64,000 nucleotides of DNA, taken from positions 1,633,149 through 1,697,148 of the forward strand of contig JBCAML010000004.1 of NCBI GenBank assembly GCA_038503075.1, in the 5' to 3' direction. Origin of the DNA: Gyromitra esculenta (taxonomy: Eukaryota > Ascomycota > Pezizomycetes > Pezizales > Discinaceae). Positions 22,637 to 33,073 of the stretch are shown here, in pieces. Below the pieces are notes generated by a model. That model ran no database searches. It had not been told where the DNA came from and worked only from the letters and a program-made list of their open reading frames with translations. The position numbers and the translations under genes are program-made. The number at the start of each line of letters is the position of its first letter. Position 1 is the stretch's first letter.

Positions 22637-23799
22637 TCGGAGAGGAGGGGTTTGAGGTATCTAGCACCTGCAATGATGATTTCGGAGGAGTATTTGATGT
22701 TAGCTGCCATAGTGGCAAATAGCTCTTAGGTAGGATTTGGGAGGGCGTGAACTGGAAGATTGTGGATAACATATTCCATGTGCATTGGGGCAAGGATGAA
22801 GTCATTGAAGTGGTTGTCATTCACAGGAAGGGCTTCGTTGATTGCTTTGGTGAGATGTGAGAAGTATGGGACATAGTCAATCGCGGGTGCAAGGGGTGAG
22901 GCTAAAATAGAGACAGTGCCGTTGCAGTTGACAGTTGCGGTGAAAGCGAGTGAAACCTTTGCATTAACCTTTTCCAGGGCCTTTGCAATGACGGAGGGGA
23001 GGATTGCTGCTTGTTGGGAGGAGAGTTTGAATTCTTCAGGGATAATCCTGGTGGCATAGAATCATCGTTGGGAGGCAGGAAGTGGTTTGGGTTTGTTGGC
23101 CGGTGGAGCTTGTCTGCAGGGAGCTGGTAGTTGGTTTGCAGGAAGGTTTCTCTTAAATCCAGGGCGGGAACAAGCGTCTGTCATCTCCAGCTGCCATCTA
23201 GCAGCTTCAGAGGAGGACATTCCTTCGCTGGTCAGAGGGAGAGCAGGGGGAATGTATGCAGATGCATTGCCTTTCCTTTTCTTATTCACCTTGGGAGGAG
23301 AAATTGAGGGGCTGGCAAATGCAGCAACATTAGCGTAGGTTTGGTTGGGTTGGGGAGATTTGGAGGGTGCGGTGGTAGTGGTTTTGGCTGCGCCAGTAGC
23401 AGCAAGTTGGTTAATGCCGTTGAGTGCAGTGGTGTGCAGTGCGAGGACAGAAGAGATATGGTCAGTGTTGTCAGAGATAATTCTCAGGTGGCTATTGATG
23501 AGTTTATTCTCCTGGATGAGAACAAGGCATAGAGTGAGGACAGCTTGAATGTCAGATTTTCCTGTGAGAACAGAAGTGTGAATGGCGTCGAAGAGTTCAG
23601 TGTGAGGGTGGATTTGTTCGCCAATGGCCTCACTGAAGTCGCGAGCAACACTGGTGTAGGGTGAGGGGAAGATGGGTGTCGTGATGGCAGGGGGAAGGGT
23701 GATTCTGGGACGGTTTGCTCTGGAGTGATGGGTGGATAGAGGGGGAATCATGTTACTTCTCATGGGGGTGTGGGGAGTGGGTGCGTTGAACTCCAACAT
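22637..23799 (-). pseudogene. LINE-A ORF1, N-terminal part
   Basis: An ATG at 23,799 starts a Pro/Thr/Ala-rich protein (MLEFNAPTPH). It has a helical middle, the basic stretch KVNKKRKG, and a stop at 23,062, after which the frame continues as ORF1-like sequence (EEFKLSSQQAAILPSVIAKA, SHLTKAINEAL). A further stop precedes the end at 22,637, where the half-LINE begins. The zinc knuckles are missing. It is a LINE subfamily different from the half-LINEs although the 5' UTRs are alike. Confidence 0.7.
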
Positions 23800-23953
23800 T
23801 GTCTCGGATCCTAATCGAGTTGAGGTGTGGGGTAATGAAGCCTAATTGTTAAAGATTTTTTGCTGTGTGTAACGCTGTTGCAACACAAAAAGTGGAGTTG
23901 AAATTTCAATCAGGGATGATGTAGAGGGGATGGAGGATGAGATAAGTTTGTTG

Positions 23954-24775
23954 TCTGCTTCTTTATCAAATGAAGGCTCTGGACTGGACGCCCCCCTATC
24001 TAAACTCTTTGATAAAGGATATGTAGCTCATAAATTTCCTGAAAGAATCCTTTCAGCGCTAAAGAATAAGGACTAATGATCAAAGGAAATCACCTTAAGC
24101 GAATGCAAGAAGGAAAATGGAAGACTTTGCTACCGAGACTGTACCGACGTTCCCGACTTTGACCCCCTCCGTTTGGAACTTATTAGAAGACACCATTATA
24201 CCCCTGCCGCAGGTCATCCAGGACGAGACAAGACATTTGAACTCCTCTCCTGTAGCTTTTATTGGCCTAAGATGAGGGAATCAATTAACGGCTATGTGCG
24301 CAACTGCCATGTCTGTCAGAAAGCGAAACCTGTTACATAACGGACTCAAGGAGTTCTTCGCCCTCTACCCATTCCAAACTGTCCTTGGCAAGAGATTTCT
24401 ATGGACTTTGTTACAGGCCTCCTGGAATCGAACAGTTACGATGCTATTATGGTAGTAGTAGATTGTCTATCAAAGATGCGACACTTAATCCCATGTAATA
24501 CTACTGTCAATTCACGAGACATCTCAGATCTCTATCTTCAAAATACCTGGAAACTCCATGGCCTACCAACTCATGTTACTTCCGACCGAGGAACACAGTT
24601 CACAGCCCACTTCTGTAAGGAACTCTGCCAACGCCTAGGAATACAAGCCCGGATGTCAACTGCTTTCCATCCAGAAACTGATGGACAGATGGAAAGATTA
24701 ACTGCCGTTATGGAGCAATACATGTGCTCTAATGTGTCCTATCAACAAGAGGACTGGAGTGTAACGGGGGTAGTC
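23954..24775 (+). pseudogene. pol of the split chromovirus, right part (integrase)
   Basis: Continues the pol interrupted at 18,495. The HHCC finger HHYTPAAGHPGRDKTFEL...CHVCQKAK is followed by a TAA near 24,337 in place of the residues before RTQGVLRPLP. The integrase core has SMDFVTGL, TSDRGTQFTAHF and the Glu in DGQMERL, so the DDE triad can be seen. It ends abruptly at QQEDWS near 24,770; the GPY/F region and chromodomain of the intact relative are lost. Confidence 0.88.
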
Positions 24776-24897
24776 CTACTGCTTTGTAGTGGGAATAGGT
24801 ATAAGGATACGGCCGTTGCAAATACTAGAAATCAGGTTGAGATGTTAAGAGTATTTTCGTGCAAAGTACTCAATAATCTTAAGGGCTCTACTCAGTA

Positions 24898-25870
24898 GTA
24901 TTCTGCCTGATGAGACTGGGAAGAAGAGCAACAGGTGGTGGGGTCATGCACTATCTTTATAGTGCTGCTGACTCGCCGTCCTCTTCCCGTTCTACTCTGC
25001 TGGGGGCCCATCAAGACCCTGAGAACATGCCAAGCTATTGCGGGCGGGGACACCTCAGGATTCAGCTAGTGATCACTTCGGCGCTCTCCGGCACTCCTCG
25101 GTTGTTCTGTCCAGTTAGACCTTCTAGATCTGCCAGCTGCATGCCATGCCTATGCTGGATGCAGGAATTGGCGCTGATCAGTCTACTGTTGCATGTGAGG
25201 TGTCCTGCACTTAATAGATTCCCTATTGCCGTGCCAATGTCTCACGGTCGGATCCCTTTTAAGCCCTTCTGTATCGCAGAAGGTGAGCAGAGCTACTTAG
25301 GCAGGAACCGTTGTGATAAGAGTGACGAAGTGTTCTACAGGTCCTATGGGGTTCTAACTCAAGGTGAATTAAGTGTAAGGGTTTTCACAGCAACAGCGAC
25401 CACGAGGATTCTGAGGTAGAATCGAGTAGTATTAAAACAATACAGTAGAAGTAAAGTAAGAACGTTGCTTAAAGAAAAGAAGAAGAAGAGAATAAAAGCG
25501 AAGCGAAATCCATCCCTTTAATACCCCGCTTTTCCCCACAAAACCCAATACCCGAAAAGAACCGAAATACAATAGCATTATCTTTTACCACAACCCATAA
25601 ACCATAACAACCAACAAGCCGATACCTAACCCTATACCCAATTTCTCAATCCGTGAAACAATGGCTCTGGGCTGCTGGTACATGCACAGATGGATTGGGA
25701 ACGCCACCACAGGAGCTTGCTGTGTTTGATATCATTGGAGATATATCATTGGCTTGTCAGCTAATGCTATTCTCGCTAGTTCCGTTCAATCAAAACAGCA
25801 GAGTAGCAGGTATCCTCTAGCATGTGGTAGCTGCTCCACTCATGCTGATCCTTACTACTTCTCTGCTTGT
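24898..25870 (+). repeat. Dispersed repeat X, copy 2, with a solo LTR
   Basis: Matches 43,147-43,637 from TAGTATTCTGCCTGAT through CTGCTGGTACATGCACAG once the LTR at 25240-25658 is removed. The last 200 bp or so have no partner in this window. Short open frames in it have no recognisable product. Confidence 0.75.
25240..25658 (-). repeat. Solo LTR-A, A' subtype
   Basis: 419 bp, TCTCACGG...CCGTGAAA on the plus strand, perfect duplication CAATG (25235-25239 and 25659-25663). The 43-kb copy of the same repeat has a single CAATG at this place, an exact empty site. The P4 hairpin is CTTCTG/CAGAAG with loop CGATA. Confidence 0.96.
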
Positions 25871-26438
25871 CTGGTACTATTATGCTTCACTGCAGGTAAC
25901 GGTATTGTAGATCCGTCACACGTTTAGCCCTACTTAATGCAGTATATGCTTGACCAACACTGAAAAGAGTCTGATCCAATGTAACGCAAATACTGTTCAA
26001 GGAGAGCCCTTGTATTTTGTGTTTTGTGAGTGGGAAAGCATTTTTAATTGGCAATTGAGTCCTGGAATATGGGATTCCATAACTGTGAAAGTGGACTGTA
26101 TCAAGTTGTATTTCCACCATCTACATCTCACGGTAGCTACTGACTGTTTAGTAAAAGATGCATATTTTCATCATACCCTTATACCCCGGGCTCAATAGTA
26201 GGGAATGCGACAGTTGGTAATCCTTCTTCTCTAAGGGCAACAATCACACCAGGTGCCATTGGACATCCCAACAGAGAGTAATGTATTATTTAAAAACATT
26301 ACTTTTGCTCCAAGTACACAGACAACCTCCACAGGATAGTTGGTACCTTCTTTGAAAGTACGTTCATGTGTTTCCTTTGGTAGGATGTGTCCTTCCTCTT
26401 GATCAATGGCATGGAAGACATGTCTCATAGTTTCAGGT

Positions 26439-26844
26439 TTTCACGGATAGGATCGGATAATGGATATAGGGTTAGTCAACAGTTGCTATAGGGCTTTGGT
26501 TGTTATGTTCTATTTCAGTTGTTCGGGTATCTCTCGGTTACGAGTAATTGTATTCGGAAAGCGGGGTATTTAAGGGATGGATTTTGTTCGTCTTTGTTGT
26601 TCTCTTCTTCTTTCCTTAAGCAACGTTCTCTTTCCACTTCTGCTATATTGTGTTACTACTACGATTCTACCTTAGAATCCTCTCTGTCGCTCTCCACTCT
26701 CGCTGCACTTATCTAGCCTTGAGATAGACCCCTCGTAGAACTTGTATAAAAGCTGCGCTCCTTGAACATGTTCATACCTCGCTTAAGTAGCACTGCTCAC
26801 CTTCAGGGATACTGAAAGGCTTATCGAGGAACTGAACTGTGAGA
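26439..26844 (+). repeat. Solo LTR-A in the Helitron helicase
   Basis: 406 bp, TTTCACGG...CTGTGAGA, perfect duplication CAGGT (26434-26438 and 26845-26849). Confidence 0.95.
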
Positions 26845-28091
26845 CAGGTAGGGTATCAAGAAGAAGATTGTTGATTTTATTTGCTGTTTGGCGAAAAGAG
26901 ACCAAATAAGTTGTTAGGTAGGTTTTTGCAGGGGCGTGAAAGGCTTGAACTTTTTGTTGAATTATTTCACTGCTGGCGGGACTGATGTTGCCAAAGCGCA
27001 GATCATTTAACAGGTTAAAAAAGGCAGGATCCTCATGTTGACGCATAGATTTCCTCAGAAATATTGGACTGAAAAGTCTCCATATTGGTGAAAAGAAAAT
27101 CTTCTTTCCGGTGACAGGAGGCAATTGCAACAAATCGCCAAAACACAATACATGGAGGTTACCAAAAGGCTTGATATTGTTGTGAAGGCGAGCAAAGAGA
27201 GAGGATATGAATTCAAATAGGTCAGAGTTAACCATTGATATCTCATTTATTACCAGAACCGTGACTTTTTTGAGTAGGTGAAGCTTTTCCAAGGACTGAA
27301 AGATGTTCAATTTCAGCCCACCACCATCACCAGGACCACCAATATGAAGGGCACAGTGAATGGTTTGACTGTTGATGTTGTTGGCAGCTATTCCAGTAGG
27401 TGCAAGTAACAGGAACTCCATGCGCTGACTTGAAAACGATTGCTCTAAGGCACGAAGCAAATAGGATTTGCCAGTACCTGCAGGGCATGTAATAAACAAG
27501 CCTAAGCAAGCTTGAGCTACTGCTTGAGTAATGTTACAGTATGCAGTGTATTGATTTCCACAGAGATCAAATGTTGCCATGGAGTTGAGGACTGGGAGTG
27601 GAGCACGTTGCATCATAATTAACTGGCCTTGGATTACAGACTTCACAGATATGCATTGACCATCGAGAATCGTATCAAGGAGCTCCAGGTAAATATCTGC
27701 TTGCTGTAGTGAATGTTGATGGATTCCTGACTGGTATGTTGACATCAAATGATGATAGAGATTTGGAAAGTGTGCTAACATGTGATCTTTGTAAGTAGTA
27801 AAGTTGCCATTACCAAAGGTATCATCGCCGGATCTCCATGGCTTAAGCAGAAGAAGTTTGCCAAAAAAGAATGAATCACCATCAACTAAGCAACGGTGAA
27901 CAGTACCGATAAGTACAGGCTATATTCCATGTTAACAAATATCCAAGCAAAATTTAGACACAACTTTACCTTTTTACAGGCATATACAAAGTTTCCATTC
28001 TTATCAGGCCAATAGTTGCCTTGACTTCCGCTCTTTTTCAGTTCCAGCTTATTTTCACAGATACGAAGGGGTAAATGGGTCAAGGATATGG

Positions 28092-30076
28092 TTTTTTGTT
28101 TTTTGTTTAAATCATTTGATTATTGTTTCTAGGTACAAAACCGCTTATGCAACACAAAGGTTATGAAGTCAAAAAACCTATCCCCACCAAATAAACACCC
28201 TTATCCGCCTGGGTAACAAGAGAAAACACAAAGGAAAAGCAAACCAAGTACTCCCAAAAGAACAAGACGATGTCCCTGCGATAAAACGACTTAAAGGTGC
28301 AGGGAAAATTGACAGCGTATGCCTATGAAAGTAAAGAGACTTGCAAACAACGGCCAACAAAGCAATGAGAAACCATAGAAGAAAGTCCATAGTAAAGCCA
28401 CAGTGGAAGTGAAAAGTGGCCAGGAGAAGTTTCCAATCAAAGTTAGTAGGGGTTGGGGAAGTATTGGTAAAGTGACCTTAAAGGTCCATCTGGTCATCTG
28501 CTGGAGGGGGCGGTGAGGCCTTAGAAGGGCGTGATGGGCAGCTGTTCAGGTGTGACTCATGGGGTCCGTCGCAGTTGACACACTTAACAAGAGTGTGAGA
28601 GCAGGGGCGGCCTTTAATTGAGCAAGTGAGGGTGGGGCAGGTATGAGCTGCAGTAGGATGAAGTCCAACACACCAGCGACAGCATGGTTGGTTGGGACAT
28701 TTGTTTGTGTGGTGTCCAAATTTGTGACATTGGGAACACTGGGTGGAGGGTCCAAAACGGAGTTTGCGTTCAGCTCGGACAGTGGTGGAAAAAGCAGAAA
28801 GGCGTGTGCGATTAGCAATCTCATTAGCTTTGGGGCCAGAGAGTGTGATGACAATGGAGGAAACTGTTTTTCCTCTTCCTTTTTCTGGTAGAGTGAGCCA
28901 CCTTGGAGGTGTGTCCATGGTGAGGCCGGGGTTGAAGTTGCAGAGCTCTTGCTGAATGGCAGAGGGCTCCATGGCAGTAGGAATACCATGTACAACAAGT
29001 TGGTGCAATGGTTCGTCAAGGTGTAGGGAGCGAGCTCCAGGGATGATGTGGAGAAATTGGCCAACTTTCCGGTAATGGGTGTTGGCAAACATATTGTTCA
29101 TGACCGTCAACGACACATTCTGGGAATGTGTGTCTATTGCCACAGATTGGATGGTGATGGAACCGATAGCATAGTTCAACTTGTCTCTGAGTTCTGTGGG
29201 TGTCCCTTGGGTAAGGGGAGTGCCATCGCGTTTGACAATCAAACGGCTTGCGCGCATGGTGGGAGTGATGGTGAGAGGGGAGACATGGGTCTTAGGGGCA
29301 GGTGCAGAGGCAGCCTGTTTAGTCTTTGCTGGTTGGGGTTTTCTCTTGGGTTTGCTGGCCGCCACCTGAGCCCATTGCAGGGGCTTTGGGGCAGGAGGAA
29401 GTGCTGGGATAGCAGCAGCAGGAGCAGGAGGAAGGGGAGCACTAGGTGCTGGTGGTTCTGAAGGCGCTGCCTTCCCTACTGTGAGCAGCAGGTGGTCACG
29501 CTCTAGTTTGCTCAAAGTCGGGGACTCTGGAAACATGTCTGGGAGAGTTGCAGGAGCTGGTTTGCTTGCTGCTTCCTTGAGGGTGGTGATTTCGCCTTGT
29601 AGATGCTGTATCATGTCAAGGAGTTTTTGGAAGTGGAGGAGGTTGAACTTGTGGGCTCTGGCTAGAGCGTTGCAAACGTCAAACCCAAAAGCTGGCTCAC
29701 TGCCAAGGTGAGTGGTAATGGCCTCCCCTGGTTTGTTCCAGAGGCCCGCCCAGTGGGTTGGCTTTCCGAAAACAGGAGGAGATGGGGGAGAGGTGTCAGC
29801 TCTCTGTCTTTTCGATGGTGAGGGGGTTCTTGGATCCGCCGCAGATGAAGAGGAGGAGGCAACAAATGGGTTTGGAGTTCCCTCAACTTGATGATGGGGG
29901 AATATGGGTGTAAACATGTTGCCTTTTCCTTTGGGGGGCATTGCGACCGTGGGTTGTTGTGTAAACGATGATCCAGATCGTTTGTAAAAGAGGGGTAATG
30001 GAATGAAGCCGAAGTACTAAAGACTTTTGGCTGTGTGTAACGCCGTTGCAACGCAAAAGGTGGTGGTGAACTTTCG
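28092..30076 (-). mobile_element. Half-LINE copy 3
   Basis: 1,985 bp on the minus strand, from GAAAGTTCACCACC to a poly(A) tail at 28,092. The target duplication GGGTCAAGGATATGG (28077-28091 and 30077-30091) is a perfect 15 bp, typical of LINE-type insertion. About 35 bp shorter at the 5' end than copy 1. It carries an intact ORF1, no ORF2, and the same 3' tail as LINE-A. It is the youngest insertion of this stack. Confidence 0.95.
28478..29941 (-). CDS. LINE ORF1 protein (RNA-binding, zinc knuckles), 487 aa
   Basis: An intact ORF1 that matches the one at 14,255-15,718 except at two positions (Asp in LERDHLLLT, Gly in PEKGRGK). It has the same Ala/Pro linker, RRM-like region and three Cys/His clusters. 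Such near identity between copies implies recent dispersal. It begins at MPPKGKGN, about 110 bp from the element's 5' end. No partner ORF2 is present, so movement would need an ORF2 supplied by a full LINE with the same 3' tail. Confidence 0.9.
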   Translation of the reverse strand: MPPKGKGNMFTPIFPHHQVEGTPNPFVASSSSSAADPRTPSPSKRQRADTSPPSPPVFGKPTHWAGLWNKPGEAITTHLGSEPAFGFDVCNALARAHKFNLLHFQKLLDMIQHLQGEITTLKEAASKPAPATLPDMFPESPTLSKLERDHLLLTVGKAAPSEPPAPSAPLPPAPAAAIPALPPAPKPLQWAQVAASKPKRKPQPAKTKQAASAPAPKTHVSPLTITPTMRASRLIVKRDGTPLTQGTPTELRDKLNYAIGSITIQSVAIDTHSQNVSLTVMNNMFANTHYRKVGQFLHIIPGARSLHLDEPLHQLVVHGIPTAMEPSAIQQELCNFNPGLTMDTPPRWLTLPEKGRGKTVSSIVITLSGPKANEIANRTRLSAFSTTVRAERKLRFGPSTQCSQCHKFGHHTNKCPNQPCCRWCVGLHPTAAHTCPTLTCSIKGRPCSHTLVKCVNCDGPHESHLNSCPSRPSKASPPPPADDQMDL

Positions 30077-33073
30077 GGGTCAAGGATATGGTATGGGTTG
30101 TGATAAGGATTTAGGTTAGGACTATAATGTCTTTGTGTTCTGATTACTATCGGTTATGAGTCATAGTGGTTGGAAAGCGGGGTATTTAAAGAGATGGATT
30201 TTGTTCACTTGTATCTTCTTCTTCTTCTTTCCTTAAGCAACGTTCTTACTTTACTTCTACTGTATTGTTTTAATACTACACCGATTCTACCTCAGAATCC
30301 TTGTGGTCGCTGTCACTGTGAAAACCTTTACACTTAACTCGTCTTGAGTTAGACCCACGTAGAACCTGTAGAAAACTTTGTTACTCTTATCGCCACGATT
30401 CTCGTCTAAGTAGCTCTGCTCACCTTCTGGGATACAGAAGGGCTTAAATGAGGATCGAACCGTGAGACTTATAATACGAGTGGTGGTTGAAATATGTAAG
30501 TCTCTCAAACATGGGATGTGCTGGTTGAGCAAAATACTTTTCTAATGCATTGGGATAGTAGGGTGTGTCATCGTCAGCTTGCTGTTCGAGAAGCCAAGCA
30601 GGTTTGACAACTGATGTTCGTTCAGCAGGGATAGAGGTTGGAAGATACAAACAGCCACTCGGCATTTGAAAGATGGGAAAGCTCAATAACAAAGCCATGC
30701 ACTCCATTGAACCCATCCTACGGGAAAGAAGATGTGATGTGGTATGATTCTTCCTCCTGATATCAACCAAAGATTTTGGTTCAGTCTTTGTGACATACTT
30801 TGAAATATATTTTGCCAGACCTCCGGAAGTGCAGTACTGGACATTGCAATGAGCCTGCCACAGGAGAAGAAGTTGTGGGCAGTACGGAACAACATACTGA
30901 TCAGCTTCAGTCAGCCTGCGGTATGTGTATCTGACCTCTCCTGGCTTTTGGAACGTGATTGGTGACAATTCTGCAGGAAAGCCTTTACGGCATGGGCCTG
31001 TCATTGTATCATCACGCCCACAAAGATGGATATGGCAGTGATGTATTTGATGCATCAAGACCAGCTCATACAACTCAGATTCCATTTCTGGATCAGGAAT
31101 ATCTGCACGGATAAAGGCTTTGCCAATTAACTCTGACTGATCAAATTCTGTCCAAAGAAGTGAATGAGTGTGAATAGCACCACGCAGTTGAAATTCATGA
31201 CGTTCCACCAACTCCCGCAACTGACCAAAGCCTGAGACAGTTGATCCACGAAAATAGGTTGTTTTGATCCAGTGCCAACTTTCACAGCAGTATTGAATAG
31301 CATCCCATGGGCGATTGGAGGGTAAGGTATCATGGTTGCCAGTTTGAAGGAGAATTTGCTGATACTTTGGCCAATGTTCTGAGAAGGTTGTTGTGACAAA
31401 TAGTGTTGGAACCCCAAATGTTTCAAGCATACAACGAATCTTGGCCTCAGCAGTACTAAAAAAGGTATCACCAATTCAAATAAACTTGGGAATCGTGGTA
31501 GTGAGTTCTTCGTTGAGGATGGACCAAGAACCATATTGACTGGGTTGGAGTAGTTGAGAAGCAGTATATCGTTGATCTGCTGATCGTTGGGCTTGGCCTT
31601 TGATTAATCTGCAATTATTTTGGAAGATGCGAGAGGCTTCAATTTCCATGTAAGTCCATGCAGGCCAGTAGTGGTCATCCCGATAATGTGAAACAATGGA
31701 GTTTAACTTTGTCTTGGTGTCCACCAACCGAGTGTTTTGATAAGGGATCCTTTCTTGTCGAGAAGCAAACTGCCAGTGACCCTGACCCCATGGATAGAGA
31801 ATAGGAAACAAAAGAGGTTCTAAGGCAGGATCAGATCGTGTGAGACCTGTATGATGATGTTCAGGGCTTGAAGATGGACCTGGTATAGATCCAACAGGCA
31901 GTCTAAATCCACGATGATCTTCGTTTGCTGTTGCTGATGTATAGTCAAAGGGATAGAGGACAAGATCTGGACGATTCATTGGACGTGACTCTTCTGGTGG
32001 AGCTAATGATGAGATAGAAGCAGTGGGAACTGGATGACATTGCAAGTGAGTACGAACATCATATCTGTGATATAGTGGATTGTTTGCTAATAGCCAGTCA
32101 CAGCAGTGTTGCAGATGTTCAATATCATGACCTTGATCAACCGAGTTATTGGAACTTTCCAAAAATGCACCAATACAGCCACTAAACAATGCAACAGCAC
32201 GTTCATTCTTCGATAATGACATCTTACCTACCTAATTTCAGCACTCAATGTATTTGGCACACGAGATGGAAATCTTACCAGTGACAGTGCGGTAGGTAGC
32301 ATAAGGATTAATTGTCTGAGAATGACTTTGTGTGCGGCCCAAGCTTGTCTGCAGAGAAACAGGACTTAGGAAAATCCTAGAGCGTTGAGACAAACTGATA
32401 AGAACATCAGGCCATGGGCCTGCAGCTGGTGGTTCCCTGGGAGTTGTCTTGCAATGAGTACAGACAGCAATTTGTGGTGATCCACTTTTCATTCTCTCGG
32501 ATACTGAAAAGCCTAAAACAGCTACAAGAGGATAAATTTTGTTATTATCCTTATCGATCCAGTTGACATGACGTGGAAGTATCAATATGCCACAAAAAGA
32601 ACATGGACAGTCAGGGAAATATGTGTCATAAGTGGTTCGAAACCTAGAAAGAAGTCGTTGAAAAGGTACATCAGGGCTAAAGATGCTTTGGATGGAGCTG
32701 TGGATGTTGGTTTTTGGTGAGGATTCCTTTCTAGTGTTGTCCAATCGTGGTCTTCTATTACTGGTAGACTCTGCGTATTGGCAAGATTGTTGATTACTAT
32801 GTTGAACAAAACTAAAAGTAGAAAACAGGCCACCAGAATCCATCAGGATATCATCTGATGGTACAGCTGTCAATGCAATGGATTGTGATATATTCGTCAT
32901 ATCACCTGCTAATTGGTTGCTAGTTGTACAATGAGGGACATATGAGCGAAAGCGAATTGACATTTTGGTTTACTGAGTTTCTCTATCAGTAAAGCCCTCA
33001 TATTATTCCACCATGACAAAATTGAAAATATAAAAAATATAAAAAAAAGATACAGTATCCAATCCTTCTATTG

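Larger units (their letters stand above)
18496..23939 (-). mobile_element. Tad-type LINE (LINE-A), chimeric or nested
   Basis: On the minus strand it runs from a 5' end TCATCCTCCATCCCC at 23,939 to a poly(A) tail (T-run at 18,496-18,513). It is flanked by the 14-bp target duplication AGATAAGTTTGTTG (18482-18495 and 23940-23953), which splits the chromovirus pol. It holds its own ORF1 start, a whole half-LINE (20,642-22,636) and the RT half of ORF2. Its 3' tail matches the half-LINE tail (CATAAGCGGTTTTGTACC, then TCAAATGATTTAAAC). Endonuclease and the ORF1 end are absent. Confidence 0.88.
28053..30467 (+). repeat. Solo LTR-A (A' subtype) in the Helitron, itself interrupted by a half-LINE
   Basis: The LTR occupies 28053-28091 and 30092-30467 (415 bp net), TTTCACAG...CCGTGAGA, with perfect duplication CTTAT (28048-28052 and 30468-30472). 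P1 is GATTCT/AGAATC (30283-30299), P2 TAACTC/GAGTTA (30335-30351), P4 CTTCTG/CAGAAG (30423-30441). Confidence 0.95.
25887..32963 (-). pseudogene. Helitron RepHel (rolling-circle Rep plus Pif1-type helicase), broken
   Basis: On the minus strand, an N-terminal part (32963-32279) with CPCSFCGILILPRHVNW and CTHCKTTP motifs is spliced at 32228-32278 to the Rep. The HUH motif is GAIHTHSLLW near 31,150 and the Tyr motif KYISKYVTK near 30,800. A TGA at 31476 interrupts Rep (KFI*IGDTFF). After the LTR/half-LINE block, an intron at 27920-27969 leads to the helicase. Walker A is CPAGTGKSYLL; Walker B reads VLVINEISM with Asn for Asp; GDLLQLPPV follows. A second LTR splits it at 26439-26844. The end has VGQAYTALSRAK and stops at 25887 after frame breaks. 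It once drove rolling-circle transposition and is now dead. Confidence 0.9.

Noticed and set aside
25664..25886. Helitron 3' end (hairpin plus CTRR)
   Set aside because: No convincing short hairpin followed by CTRR was found near the helicase end; the termini could not be set at either side.
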